Below, piece after piece: positions 47,539 through 58,015 of a DNA stretch of 64,000 nt. The DNA is from Arthrinium phaeospermum (taxonomy: Eukaryota; Ascomycota; Sordariomycetes; Amphisphaeriales; Apiosporaceae). The DNA lies in contig QYRS01000003.1 in assembly GCA_006503535.1 (NCBI GenBank), forward strand, positions 496,001 to 560,000, given 5' to 3'. The notes below the pieces were generated by a model that was given only the letters and a program-made list of their open reading frames with translations, had not been told where the DNA came from and did no database searches. Every line of letters starts with the position of its first letter. Position 1 is the stretch's first letter. The translations under genes were made by a program, and so were the position numbers.

Positions 47539-48129
47539 ATGGCCTCTTCCAACAATCCCGACGAGAGAGACCAGAGAGACCAGCCGGCTCCCACTCCTAC
47601 TCAGAACGAACGACGAACAATGCTTGCTAGGTACTGGGGCGACCAATGGAGGTTGCCACGACCCTATGACAGTATATTCTGTCTGTTCCTATCCTGGTTC
47701 TTGGCTTCTCTCCTGTTCATGGTCTATTTGCTGGCGGCGCTACACAGAGCAGCAAGAGGAGTCGCAATTTCCGATATATTACTGATGATATCTGAAGACA
47801 TCTCTATCTTGAAGCATGCATGTCCTGCAATACTAGCCCTGCTCCTGCTGAAAGCCTCCTGTTTCGTGGTGGAGTGGATCCTGCTGGAGGTCCATCACGA
47901 CCTACGCAAACAGTACCCTGATCGATTCCGGACGCGCTGTCCTGTCGGGGCTGGCCTGTTGCTCGCATGCATGTTATTCTATTTCCGCGAGCAAATTTAT
48001 CCGCACAGGTATGATATGCTTGTGTTGGTAGGCCACGACCTCGAGTGGTGCTTCTGGGCAGGATACTGGATCGAATGGTGGACAGGACTTTTCAGCCTGG
48101 CAAACAACCACCTCCGCCTCTTCTTCTAG
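47539..48129 (+). CDS. Small multi-pass membrane protein, unknown function (196 aa)
   Basis: Intronless, from ATG 47539. The first 40 residues are polar and acidic/Gln-rich, then hydrophobic segments occur at about 45-70 (IFCLFLSWFLASLLFMVYLL), 95-117 (AILALLLLKASCFVVEWILL) and 137-150 (VGAGLLLACMLFYF). The C-terminal part is Trp/Tyr-rich (WCFWAGYWIEWW) and may add a further interfacial segment. I recognise no family. There is no signal peptide. Neighbours do not suggest a role. It could be a lineage-specific protein; composition looks like real coding sequence, since the frame is long relative to its surroundings. Confidence 0.6.
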   Translation: MASSNNPDERDQRDQPAPTPTQNERRTMLARYWGDQWRLPRPYDSIFCLFLSWFLASLLFMVYLLAALHRAARGVAISDILLMISEDISILKHACPAILALLLLKASCFVVEWILLEVHHDLRKQYPDRFRTRCPVGAGLLLACMLFYFREQIYPHRYDMLVLVGHDLEWCFWAGYWIEWWTGLFSLANNHLRLFF

Positions 48130-48580
48130 CATACTACAAGACGGAACGCTCTCGGGGCAGATCAAAACCGATGCATCGGGAGTTTGGTGGGTCTGGGTTA
48201 AGGGCAGCAGCTACCAAGTATATGCATTTATACAGTATACTCCGTAATGCGTACAGCAATCAATGACGGTTAGATGAATGGCGTGGGGTACCCGGCTCAT
48301 CCCGCACGACGCCTCCAGACGTCCGGTATTCAGCTGAGCATATTAATGATTTATTATTATCCCATGCAATTGGTTTGATGCGATGCCGCCCGCCCGAGAT
48401 CGATTGGTTAATCCAAATAGTGGCGGTCAATCAGCTCAGCTCGCGTGATTGATTGGCATCTTGCGACTGCTCGTTTGCAAGCCTTAAATAAGTAGTAGAC
48501 TTGATGGGAAGCCCGACCAAGATGACGACGACCCAGTTCACTACTATCCACGCTTTAACCATCCTCTAGCATCACCAAGC
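48130..48580. other. Intergenic, promoter of the RING/TRAF-type gene
   Basis: No gene is seen. A pyrimidine/purine-mixed leader precedes ATG 48581. Confidence 0.5.
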
Positions 48581-49951
48581 ATGCCACCCCCCAACACCCC
48601 CGAAGAGGGCCTGGTGTCCGCCCCGACCACCACCGCCACCCTGGCCCTTCGACCCATTACCCGGGACCTCGAGATGACGGCCGCCTCTCCCCCAACCGCT
48701 GCCATCCCCGCTGTCGATTTGCGGGCGCTCGAGTACGAAAGCAATGTAGATGAGAATCTCATTTGCCCTATCTGCCGGGTCGCTCTGGTCGCGCCCGTCA
48801 TCACGAATTGCGACCACGTCTTCTGCCAGAAATGTCTCGTGCAAGCCCACACGCTCAACCCCGTCTGCCCGGTCGACCGACAGCCGCTGCTGAAGCTTTC
48901 GTCCGAGACGCGGTCGGCGCCCAAATTGGTCACGAACCAGCTCGACAACCTGACGGTGCGCTGTCCCAATCGCATGCGGGGTTGCGACCTCGTGGTCGCC
49001 CGCTCCCTCGTCGAGAACCATGTCTCGCGCTACTGCGACAAGACCCTGGTCCCGTGTCCGCACCCCTCCTGCGACAAGACCATCGCCCGCAAGGACATGG
49101 CCAAGGGCTGCCTGCACTACGAGGTCTCCTGCGAGTTCTGCGAGCAGGCCGTGCAGAAGGCCGACCTCGAGACGCACCAGGACATGGAGTGTCTGAACCG
49201 GAAGAAGGACTGCGAGCTCTGCGGCGCCGAGTTCGTGCGCAGCAAGCAGGAGGAGCACACAAAGGAATGCCCCGAGGTTGAGGTCACATGCAAGTTTGCC
49301 CCGTTCGGCTGCAATCACAAAACGAGCCGGAGGCATCTGGAGGAGCACTGCGCAAGGTGCGACTACAGGGTGGTCGGCCCGGTGGGCGAGCAATTGGCGG
49401 AGCTGCGCGCCGAGATGACGACGCTGAAGGAGAAGGACCGGCTGAAGGACCGGCGCATCAAGTTCCTCGAGAACCGGGGCTACTCCGCCCCCGCGGCGGC
49501 CGCCGAGAACCTCTCCAACATGGCCCTGCCGGCGGCCGCCCCGCCGCAGGAGACGGCGCCGTACGAGTCGCGCGACCAGTACTTCCTGTCGCTGTTCGAG
49601 ACGATGGAGTCCAAGGTGGAGCGGCTGTCGTCGGCGCTCACCGAGGTCGAGGGGCGGCACTCGATGATGCTCTTCAACGAGACGATGCCGATCAAGGACC
49701 AGCTCACCGAGATACGAAGCACGCTGGGCGTCCTGGGCATGCACGTCCGCTGGCTCATGAACTTCCGCCTGCAGGAGCGCGGGCGGGTCCTCGGTGCTGG
49801 CGCTGGCGGTGCTGGCGGCGGCGCCGGCGGGGCGAACTCGCCCTCGCTGACGGGGGCGGCCGGTCAGGAGACCGGCGGCGCCGGCGGCGGCGATTCCAAC
49901 TTGCCGCGGAGGCTGAGCGAGAATATGCGGGAGCATCCTCCTCGGTTATGA
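48581..49951 (+). CDS. RING plus TRAF-type zinc-finger protein, putative E3 ligase (456 aa)
   Basis: Intronless. A RING finger spans residues 62-99: Cys62, Cys65, Cys77, His79, Cys82, Cys85, Cys96 and Asp99 (CPICRVAL ... CPVD), the C3HC3D form of TRAF-like RINGs. Two to three TRAF-type zinc fingers follow (CPNRMRGCDLVV, then CPHPSCDKTI, CLNRKKDCELCGAEF, CKFAPFGCNHKT). A coiled-coil region (LAELRAEMTTLKEKDRLKD) comes next, and a Gly/Ala-rich tail ends the protein. The TRAF/MATH beta-sandwich domain is absent. It is likely a cytoplasmic ubiquitin ligase or scaffold. Its N-terminal 45 residues are Pro/Thr-rich and disordered. The context ACATG-start is clear, and no introns are needed. Confidence 0.9.
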   Translation: MPPPNTPEEGLVSAPTTTATLALRPITRDLEMTAASPPTAAIPAVDLRALEYESNVDENLICPICRVALVAPVITNCDHVFCQKCLVQAHTLNPVCPVDRQPLLKLSSETRSAPKLVTNQLDNLTVRCPNRMRGCDLVVARSLVENHVSRYCDKTLVPCPHPSCDKTIARKDMAKGCLHYEVSCEFCEQAVQKADLETHQDMECLNRKKDCELCGAEFVRSKQEEHTKECPEVEVTCKFAPFGCNHKTSRRHLEEHCARCDYRVVGPVGEQLAELRAEMTTLKEKDRLKDRRIKFLENRGYSAPAAAAENLSNMALPAAAPPQETAPYESRDQYFLSLFETMESKVERLSSALTEVEGRHSMMLFNETMPIKDQLTEIRSTLGVLGMHVRWLMNFRLQERGRVLGAGAGGAGGGAGGANSPSLTGAAGQETGGAGGGDSNLPRRLSENMREHPPRL

Positions 49952-50284
49952 CACCAATGCATTACGATGAAGGAGACGAAGAAGAAGAAGAGCACAGAAT
50001 AGAGAAGTTTGAAGTTTGAAATACCCTGGTAATGGCGATTTGAGGCCCCTTTTTCCAATGGCCGTGTACATCCTTCAGATGAGATATTCCCCGAAAAAAA
50101 AGAGCAGATACATTATGAGGGCATGGTGAAGGTGGGTGGGTTCCTGACTACAATGGCGTTTTGGGTTCTTAGCATGAAGTAGGCACAGGCAGTTGGGGTT
50201 TTACGGGTTTATGAACATGAATTGACGTTTCCATTGAGCACATGTTGAATGTAACTACTACAATGATCGATCCTTTTCCTCATT

Positions 50285-50361
50285 CTCCCTCTCCCCTTCA
50301 TCCTCTCCCCTTCTTCCTCTCCCCTTCTTCCTCTCCCCTTCTTCATCTCCCCTTCTTCCCA
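50285..50361. repeat. Pyrimidine minisatellite (about 14-nt unit)
   Basis: Five or so tandem copies of a unit like CTCTCCCCTTCTTC, with small variations, form a pure C/T strand. It lies between the RING/TRAF-type gene and the first secreted paralogue and may be unstable or form triplex structure. Confidence 0.85.
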
Positions 50362-50438
50362 ACTAATCCGTGAAAAGCCTTCTCCGATTTACTATGGGAG
50401 TAGGCGTACAACATTGTTGTGTGCCATATGCAAGTGGC

Positions 50439-51011
50439 CTAAAGGCGATCACAGTCCGGGATCTTATACGACAACTTCATCGCGTCTCTTCCATTGATAC
50501 TCTTTGTACCAGCTGCGTCCTCCTTGGGCGCCTGATAGATGAACGACCGCTCAGAAATCATCTCGTCCCCGCCACAGCGGGAGGACTTTGCAACCGTAAT
50601 GTTGACGGGGGTGCCGGGATAGATATCTCTGTACTGGAGGTCGAAGTCAAAGTCGACCTGGTCGGACCCCCAATCACCAACCTTCTGGCCTGAGCCGAGG
50701 GCCGCGATGGACACGTCGCGGCCCTTCACCATGAGGTGTGGGTTTTCCCAAGAGCGTCGAGTGTAGGACACGTTCAGACGGTAGAGGAGATCGCCCGTCG
50801 GGATGCACCGGTTGAGATCTAACCATGTGCGTTCGAGGTGCATCCGCAGGCGGTGGTGCTCCTCGCCGCCGGGGGCTCCGCACACAGCTTTGTCTGTGGG
50901 GATGATGGCGGTCTGATGGCAGTCGACGTCGGGCCGAGCGTTCTCCAGGGGGCTGGCGGAAGCCGTGCTGGCGAGAATGGCGGCGGCGGCGGCGGCGAAG
51001 GTGAGCTTCAT
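50439..51011 (-). CDS. Secreted Cys-containing protein, paralogue A (190 aa)
   Basis: From ATG 51011, the only Met that begins a signal peptide (MKLTFAAAAAAILASTASA); the frame extends upstream only through sequence of non-coding look. The mature protein of about 170 residues has five Cys, one N-glycosylation motif in NVSYT, and a distinctive DFDFDLQYRDIYPGTPVNIT stretch. It aligns by eye with the gene 800 bp downstream on the same strand: spacing of the first Cys pairs, RC-x-(P/N)-x-G, VSYT, DFD(F/L) and ER(S/A)F(I/V)Y. It is therefore one half of a tandem duplication. No domain is recognised; a secreted effector or wall protein is a guess from architecture. Confidence 0.75.
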   Translation of the reverse strand: MKLTFAAAAAAILASTASASPLENARPDVDCHQTAIIPTDKAVCGAPGGEEHHRLRMHLERTWLDLNRCIPTGDLLYRLNVSYTRRSWENPHLMVKGRDVSIAALGSGQKVGDWGSDQVDFDFDLQYRDIYPGTPVNITVAKSSRCGGDEMISERSFIYQAPKEDAAGTKSINGRDAMKLSYKIPDCDRL

Positions 51012-51816
51012 GGTGGATGATTGGATGGTGAATGACGAATGATTTCTGTCTGATGCGGTGGGATGGGTAGAGCAGGTCGTTTTCGGTGGTGGAAAAGGGG
51101 ATAGGATGTGAAGTGGTTGTGGTGTGACCCAAACGACAAATTCCAACCTGGCGATTGAACAGGTATTTATCCACCACTTTCATGGACCCTGATGGGATGC
51201 AATCTCGTCGATCCTGGCCGGCCGTCACGCCGTGGTGCGTTGAGACGATATGCTCCTGTTCCGCAACGGTGCACGGAGGGACTCTCTGCCCGCCCGAGCG
51301 GTCCTCTTGCACCAATACGCGCAAATGAACTCCTCAGACTCCGATGTTCTTGCATCAGCTACCGTGGCACTGAGTGTATGGACCATCGTGTAAGCAACTT
51401 CACCGACCTTGCTGGCCGGCGCGTTGATGGTGTTGAGATTGTATGCTCCTGTTTACTTCTGAGGCACAGATCGGCCGTCTATCTGACTCGGGGCTGCATT
51501 ACGTACACCACTCCCAGTTCCATAGTGAGCAGTTTACTCGCGTTGGTGAATACGATCCGAGTCTGGCCTCCCATGCACCGGTACTGTGTCCCGTGGCGTG
51601 CCAGCATCTTCCTGCTATTGCTACTGTTGGCAGACTTGTCGGGGACACGTTTAATCGCACGATTCTTGAAACTTGTCGTGGCATACCAAAGCGACATCAC
51701 TCTTCTTCCTTTCGCGACTTATGACTAAAAGGCCTCTTCTAATATATGACAGAAGTAGGTTTAGATTATATGTACCTGAGATATGTGACATATGTACATA
51801 GCCTGAAAAAGCGGCT
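51012..51816. other. Gap between tandem secreted paralogues
   Basis: About 800 bp with no gene; it contains the promoter of paralogue A and the 3' flank of paralogue B. Confidence 0.5.
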
Positions 51817-52446
51817 CTAGCACTGCGGAAGCGCATACGTCGCCCCCCTCTCGACAACCAAGCCATGCAATTCCATATCCAACGTATCATTATACGTCGT
51901 CGTCCATGTCTGCTCGGGCTCCTCGCCGGGCCGAGGCTCCCCCTCGTCGTGGGAGGAGGCGCGGCGTTCACGACGCGACCCCTTCTCTGCCCCCACGTAG
52001 ACAAACGCCCGCTCCTCGGTCCCGCCAAACGCCCCGTCGCTGCTCATGGCCTCGGCCGCGACGACGACGTGGGTCCCCGGCTCGATGTCGCCGTACCGGA
52101 TCGGGAAGTCGAAGTCGTACTGGCCCCTCGCGCCGTCGGCGACCCGCACGGGGCCGTTGAGGGCCTTGACGGGCGATCCCGCCTGGGCGTGGCTGCCCTT
52201 GGGCGTGTAGGACACGGACACGCTGTAGGTGGCGCCCAGGTTGAAGCACCGCTCCTGGCCGTTGAGGTTGCGGTCCAGCTGCACGCGCAGGAAGGCGCTG
52301 GTCTGGCCGTCGGGGGCGGTGCATTCGGCGCGGTCTGCGGGGCGGAACTTGGCCATGAGGCAGGTGGGTGGGGAGGAGGCCGCTGTCGCGGGGGCGGCGG
52401 TAGCCGTGCTGGCGAGGAGAATGGCGGCGGCGGAGAGGAATTTCAT
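51817..52446 (-). CDS. Secreted Cys-containing protein, paralogue B (209 aa)
   Basis: From ATG 52446, with signal peptide MKFLSAAAILLASTATAAPA. It shares with paralogue A a Cys about every 15-25 residues at the start, an RCFNLG turn, VSVSYT, YDFDFPIRYGDIEPGT and an ERAFVYVG strand. It differs by a longer basic/acidic linker (GSRRERRASSHDEG) near residue 160 and a divergent C-terminus ending in Cys. Asn-linked glycosylation is possible at one NDT. GC-rich third positions argue for a functional gene. As with its partner I do not recognise the family and no function is proposed. Confidence 0.75.
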   Translation of the reverse strand: MKFLSAAAILLASTATAAPATAASSPPTCLMAKFRPADRAECTAPDGQTSAFLRVQLDRNLNGQERCFNLGATYSVSVSYTPKGSHAQAGSPVKALNGPVRVADGARGQYDFDFPIRYGDIEPGTHVVVAAEAMSSDGAFGGTEERAFVYVGAEKGSRRERRASSHDEGEPRPGEEPEQTWTTTYNDTLDMELHGLVVERGATYALPQC

Positions 52447-53452
52447 TGTGGATGAGTGGGTGGTTTTGGATGATATGGGATAGGTCGTGTTTAGTTACGT
52501 ACGGGAAAAGGGGTATGGCAGAGGGGCCGTATCTTTGAATTAACACGAAAATTACACTGTGATCCCGTCGACCTTGTTGGCTACCCTGTTCCAGTGTTTT
52601 GGGGGATCTTGCTCAAGTGTACCGTTGGAGTACGAAGAAGGCCCTCTATCCGACTCGTGGGCGCATTAAAAAAATTCTCGAAGCAGGATACGTGGTCTCC
52701 TCTCGTCGGCGAGCAGGATTCAATTTCAACACCTGGCGAGTCGGCGCTATGTTCATACTGACGCTGGCACATTTACTGGCTCTGCTAAGTCTCATATTGC
52801 CCCAGACGGGGGGTATTTGACGTGCTTCAAAGAAGCTCATAAGATGCTTCTAAACAGACTAACAGTGGTCAATATTTTGGCTTTTATGAGGCTAGTCTGC
52901 TATTACACTGCATGTAAGCAGGAACCTGATCGAATTTGACGAATGACCTGGCAAGATCGAAAGGAGTCACATACTTTGCACTCCTCGAAACCAATACACC
53001 TATCCTGAACTATTTTATGTGTATGATGAATAGCAGATTCGATACCGTATTCAAGCCTGGGGAACCGATATCAGATTCATAAACGAATAATTGAATAGGA
53101 CAGAATAGATCTTCAAGAGTAAACAATAAGACAGGATAGGTAGGTATGCTGCATAATCATTCGTGCCAGGTAACGGTATCCATTCCTACACACTTACCAA
53201 GAATCATCATCTAAGCCACTTTGGGCACACCGTTCATCGTCTTCGAGTCGAGCGTGGGTCAATTCCCACCCTTGCTGTGCCAGATTCACGGGACCAGTCA
53301 CAGAGACTCTGGATCAACATCACCCCGCTTCGGGCCATGCAAGGCATCAACTTTGTTCGGATCCCTGAGGCGTCGTCCCTTCGATTGAAACAAATTTATG
53401 GGACGTAAGACTTGATGAGCACCGGAGTCCATCGCCACCTCATTCAGCAGCC
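52447..53452. other. Intergenic, no supported gene
   Basis: Moderately AT-rich with many stops on both strands. Nothing recognisable. Confidence 0.5.
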
Positions 53453-55187
53453 ATGCCGTGCTCATTTCAAGGGGCTGGGCAGTCAAGTCTCACAGGTTCG
53501 CTCGGAGTCCAAGCAGACACAATTACGGTACGAATACGCACTTCAGAGATCTTTGAAGGTGGCCAACCCCTATACACGACTTTAGACAGAAATGCAGACG
53601 AGTTCCGTATCCTACAGCTACAACCGGGCTCCTGGGACGATCCCGTCGTCTGCACAACCTTCTGCGCCCGGATTGAAGACCGTCCCGCTTACACTGCGTT
53701 GTCGTATGCTTGGAGCGACCCTGCCGATTCCAGAGAAGTTCAACTCAATGGCTATCCAATCCAGATTACTAGGAACCTCTTCGCTGCTCTCCGGCGACTG
53801 AGGGACGCGGAGCATGTCAAGCATCTATGGGCTGACGCCCTGTGTATCAATCAAGCCGACAATGAGGAGAAATCTCGCCAAGTATCGTTGGTGCAAAAAG
53901 TATACTCCAGCTCAACAGATGCCACCATGTGGCTGGGAGAATGCCTTGACGCGGACTTGGACCATCCTATTGAGACAGGATATTGGGATTATTCCGCCGT
54001 CAAGCGAAGTCTCTTGCCCAAAGTCCACGTCATGAAAGCGTTTGCCAACTTGGAGCGACTAGCAAGCAACGAGCACATATTCCCAGATGCACAACTTTTC
54101 GAGAGGACCGAGCAATGTTCGTCCATTATAATGTTGTTGAACTTGCCATGGTGGACTAGGATATGGACCTTGCAGGTATTAAGAACCACTACCAAGAGAC
54201 ATCATTGCGGCGTTGACAGAAGCTAGGAATGTCACATTGGTCTTTGGGTCTTGGAAGATACCGTTCGAAACCCTGGACAAGGCAGTGAACAACTGGGATG
54301 ACCACCATCAAGATTGTCGTACTTTCTGCAGTGAGAGAAGGGGTCCCAAGCAGAATGGCCTGAGTTGGCTGTTTTGCCGTATTGAGCACATGGGCAGTGC
54401 TCGTGAAGAAGTCCATAAAGGCGACATTCTATGGACTCTTGGTGCATTTGCTGAGCGTCAAGCAACCGATTCCCGGGATAAGATATTCAGGGTGCTTGGC
54501 CTATTTCCAGAAATTGCAGCGCATGTTGCTGTCGACTACTCCATTCACTACTCACAGGTCTGCATTGACTTTTTCCTCTACATGGTTACTTCAATGCGCA
54601 ACCTGAGAGCGTGGGTAGGCTTGGTCAATATCCCAAGAGATTTTTTTTTACCAACCTGGGCCCCGAATTGGTGCCACCCTCGGACGAGCTTGGCGCCCGA
54701 ATGCCTCGTGATATACGAATATGATGAGTCCAATGCAGCCAGAAACACTACTGTGGAGTTTGGAAGACCCTGCACCGAGGTCTTCTCCGTGTTTGGGATA
54801 CGAGTCGGTCAGGTTACACAAATCCATGACTCTGATATTCAAGTTCTGCTACGGGATGCATCAATAGATGCTCTGCAGAGATATCCAGGCGGTGGAACAT
54901 ACGTGGATACTATGGCCAAGTTCCAAGAGAAAGGTCGCCCTCAGTTTGCGCAATTCTTTCTTACTGACACAGGTTATGTAGGATATGCGTACAAGAGCAT
55001 CGCAATCGGGGACACCGTTAATGTCTTGTTTGGGGGTAACCTCCCTTTCGTTCTCCGAGAAGCCCAACGCAAGGACCAGAACCAAGGTCGGTATCATGAG
55101 ATCAATGGGGCAGCATACGTTTTTGGTATCATGGACGGCGAGGCCCTGGACTGGGGCGTGGAACCGGAAACTTATTTCCTAGTGTAA
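53453..55187 (+). pseudogene. HET (heterokaryon incompatibility) domain gene with a frameshift
   Basis: Two consecutive plus-strand frames carry the two parts of one HET-domain protein. The first (53453-54226) contains the N-terminal HET motifs: YTALSYAWSDP, then LRRLRDAEHVKHLWADALCI (the WADALCINQ signature) and WWTRIWTLQ. Right after that Gln the frame runs into unrelated residues and a stop. The second frame continues from about 54198 to 55187 with HET-type sequence (TDSRDKIFRVLGLF, the conserved RDKIFA/G-L-G region). A short splice cannot repair it, because the only GT-AG span there (52 nt from the donor-like GTATTA) rejoins in the wrong frame. No ATG begins the second frame. It is either a true pseudogene or a one-base sequencing error. 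HET proteins trigger incompatibility cell death when hyphae of unlike strains fuse. Confidence 0.8.
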
Positions 55188-56465
55188 CGTAACCTACATC
55201 AAAGATGAAAGAGCTTTCTTCCTACAGTCTAAGCAATATATGGCTGCCTTCCATTCGTAACCTCATAGGCGTGAATCCTTGGATTTGTGGGATCAAGGTA
55301 TGGTAAACGCGAGGCACATGGCGAAACCCGGTCGAACAACACCTTCATTCCACTCGTCAGTAGTGATTATGTGCATTGCGGTGACCCAGTCAAGAAGTGC
55401 ACAAGCACTTGAAAGAGCAGCTTAATACTGATGTAGGAAAGTGCCACCCTTATATCAACTTCAACTTATGTTCAGACGCCCTTACAGAGTTTGAGCTAAC
55501 GGCCTACAGGAAGGAAATGGGCTGTTACGAGCAAGTTGGTGGGGCCATTGGTTAATAATCCTAAGCATGCCTACATCCTAGGAAGCATTAACCCGGCAGA
55601 TTGGCAGCCTGTAAGTCTGGCAGCTATTCTGGACATTGATCAAATTGCCTATACCTCCCGGAGGTATTGTTCCATCTATCGGGTTTGATAGAGATCGTCT
55701 GCAGTGGCAATACGCATTGCATCATACAGACATCACATCTTGCACCACTCTGTCAAGTAACCACTTGTTGTTCTGTGATGTTCAATCCCTCCGCACATTT
55801 CGTGGGTCTCCGGTGGGGAAAGCCTCCGAGGGGTGATGCCTTAGCACACCGATGACCGGTTTGAACGGGCCTCCGTGTGACCGTCCCATCCCGGCATTCG
55901 TGTCATCTGCCTGCAGCTCCTTCACCTTTAAGCCGCCTCGCCTTTCTTGCCCAACTCCAGCTTATTAAAGAGAGGCCTGGACCGCGACTGTTGTTCAACC
56001 CTGGGTTCCACACCCGCTCTCTTGCCAGCCAATTGCAAGAAAAACGAAAATGGGAAGCCACGCCTAAATCCATCACTATTTCCTTTAGTTCCCAAATGGT
56101 GCAAGGACCCGCCTCAACAATCAATGCACCACCACGTTGACGCTTGTTTCATACACCACCCAAACCCATCTTCATGAACAGCAACTACCCGGCATTCATT
56201 CTGTTGTTTGCCTGAGAAGAAATTCATCATCAATAAGTCTTGGGATTTGCTGATAGACCACGTTTTTCTTTTACCCAAGTCACACACTGCATCCTTCAGG
56301 ACCAAGCCCCGTCCCAACTTACACCAAACATACACAACTGAGTCACATCGGGATCCGGACCATAGCCCTTTTCCCCCACCCATTTTTGATCAGGTGCACA
56401 TACGTAACCTAACATCAACACCCTCATCCTTCATTCCCCCAGGAAACAACAAAACATTAGCAACC
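55188..56465. other. 1.3-kb intergenic region, no supported gene
   Basis: The last 300-400 bases are pyrimidine-rich with scattered short frames and probably form the acetyltransferase promoter and leader. Confidence 0.5.
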
Positions 56466-57401
56466 ATGGGCACCCCGTTCATCTCGCTCCTCGAGCCTAG
56501 CAAGCTCGAGGACTACGACCGGACGCTGCGGCATGACCAGCAGCCGAGCCCCGCGCCCAAGACGTTCCTGGACGCCATGGCGGTGCGCGAGGCCGTGTTC
56601 GTGGACGAGCAGCAGATGCCGCTCGAGTACGAGCACGACGACGACGACCAGCGCGCCTGCCACTGGGTCGTCTACACCTCGATCAACGAGATCATCGAGC
56701 AGGAGGTGGTTGAGAATGGCATCATCGTCCGGCCCCGCCGCTCCGAGACCTATTCCCTGCCCATCGGCACCATGCGGATCGTCCCCTTCCCGCACCCGCC
56801 CCACCCCAAGCCCGACGGCTGGTACGAGGACTACAAGCTTGTGGACCGCCCCAGCAACGGTAGCGGCAGCCATGACAAGGAAACTCAGGCCACTTCCTCC
56901 ACTACCCCTTCGACAACGGCAAGGGCATCGACATCGACATCAGCAACCAGACCCTTAGGAGCAGACCCAGGCCTAGGCACCGGCGCCACCACCCTCGCCG
57001 CCTCCCTGACCCCGGCCCCCTACGCCCAGGACCGCGCGACCACGCTGCACGACGGCCAGGAGCCGTACATGAAGCTCGGCCGGCTGGCGGTGCTGCCCGA
57101 GTACCGGGGCCTGCGCTTGGCGGGCCAGCTGTGGCTGGCGGCCCGGCGCTGGCTCGTGGACAACCCGCGCTACTTCGACCCGAGCGTCACGGAGAAGGGC
57201 ATGGACGCCCTCAACGCCGAGCGGGCCAGCGAGATCCCCCGCTGGGGCGGCCTCGTCTGCGCCCACGCCCAGGAGGCCGCCGTTAAGACCTACGAGCGCT
57301 GGGGCTTCCGCGTCGACGAGGGCATGGGCCGCTGGTACGAGGAGGGCGTCCCCCACGTCGGCATGTTCATCCGCCTTGGCACTAAGGATGAGGTTTCATA
57401 G
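56466..57401 (+). CDS. GNAT-family N-acetyltransferase (311 aa)
   Basis: Intronless from ATG 56466 (ACCATGG context). The N-terminal part contains FLDAMAVREAVFVDEQQMPLEYEHDDDD, the pattern of the GNAT entry strand found in fungal proteins of this type. The acetyl-CoA-binding motif A is YMKLGRLAVLPEYRGLRLAGQLWL at about 200-223, with the R-x-x-G-x-(A/G) P-loop. HAQEAAVKTYERWGFRVDE is the following strand-helix with the typical Tyr-x-x-x-G-F. A Ser/Thr-rich, low-complexity insertion (about 135-185) separates the two halves. Substrate is unknown; similar proteins are described as fungal acetyltransferases of small amines or glucosamine. No operon-like partner is evident. Confidence 0.85.
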   Translation: MGTPFISLLEPSKLEDYDRTLRHDQQPSPAPKTFLDAMAVREAVFVDEQQMPLEYEHDDDDQRACHWVVYTSINEIIEQEVVENGIIVRPRRSETYSLPIGTMRIVPFPHPPHPKPDGWYEDYKLVDRPSNGSGSHDKETQATSSTTPSTTARASTSTSATRPLGADPGLGTGATTLAASLTPAPYAQDRATTLHDGQEPYMKLGRLAVLPEYRGLRLAGQLWLAARRWLVDNPRYFDPSVTEKGMDALNAERASEIPRWGGLVCAHAQEAAVKTYERWGFRVDEGMGRWYEEGVPHVGMFIRLGTKDEVS

Positions 57402-58015
57402 CATGAATGGCTGGATGATAAGGATTGATGTGCTTAGGCCAGGAGGGAGGGAACAGACGGACCAGACAGTTATGACATGAAATGACGAAACGAAGAAAAG
57501 GAAGGGGGAGATATCAAGCATTGATTAAGCAGAGAGTAAGGAGTTATTCCTTGCGATGAACGAAAGAGTTGCAAATCCTCATGGCTGCTGGAGGTCTGGC
57601 CATGACGACCAGTTGTACGAAGTTCAGACATAGACAGACGATTGATACCACTCTCAAGAAGACACTGAAGAAGCATTTGTCATTCATAAGCATTTCTTTT
57701 TGTTTTTACTAGCAGGTCGTGAAGAAGGAACCTCTGGAAGCCCGAACTACTCTTGGCATCGTAGATCCAGTTCACTGTCATGATATCGCACAGAAAGCCG
57801 TGAGACGCCTCATAAGATGTTCAGACCATTTTGCTCTCCAACGAGCAAAACTTTTCATTCGTTTAAGAGCCCTATGTGACATGCATTGCCATGATACCAC
57901 ATGCCGCCCTGAGCCAGAACACACAAATGCAAAGGTGAAAAATGCCCAGATTGATCGATTCCACGCCGAGAACCCCTTTTCCCCTTTCCATTGCAAAACG
58001 CAAGTAGAAGAGCAT
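57402..58015. other. Convergent intergenic region, no gene supported
   Basis: 3' flanks of the GNAT gene and of RPS5. A plus-strand frame that continues into RPS5 is its antisense shadow. Confidence 0.55.

Noticed and set aside
48572..49936. 454-codon minus-strand frame opposite the RING/TRAF-type gene
   Set aside because: The plus strand shows RING and TRAF zinc fingers; the minus frame is low-complexity shadow.
54130..54231. Possible 52-nt intron that would restore the HET gene
   Set aside because: A GTATTA to CTAG splice rejoins into the wrong frame, so it does not explain the break.
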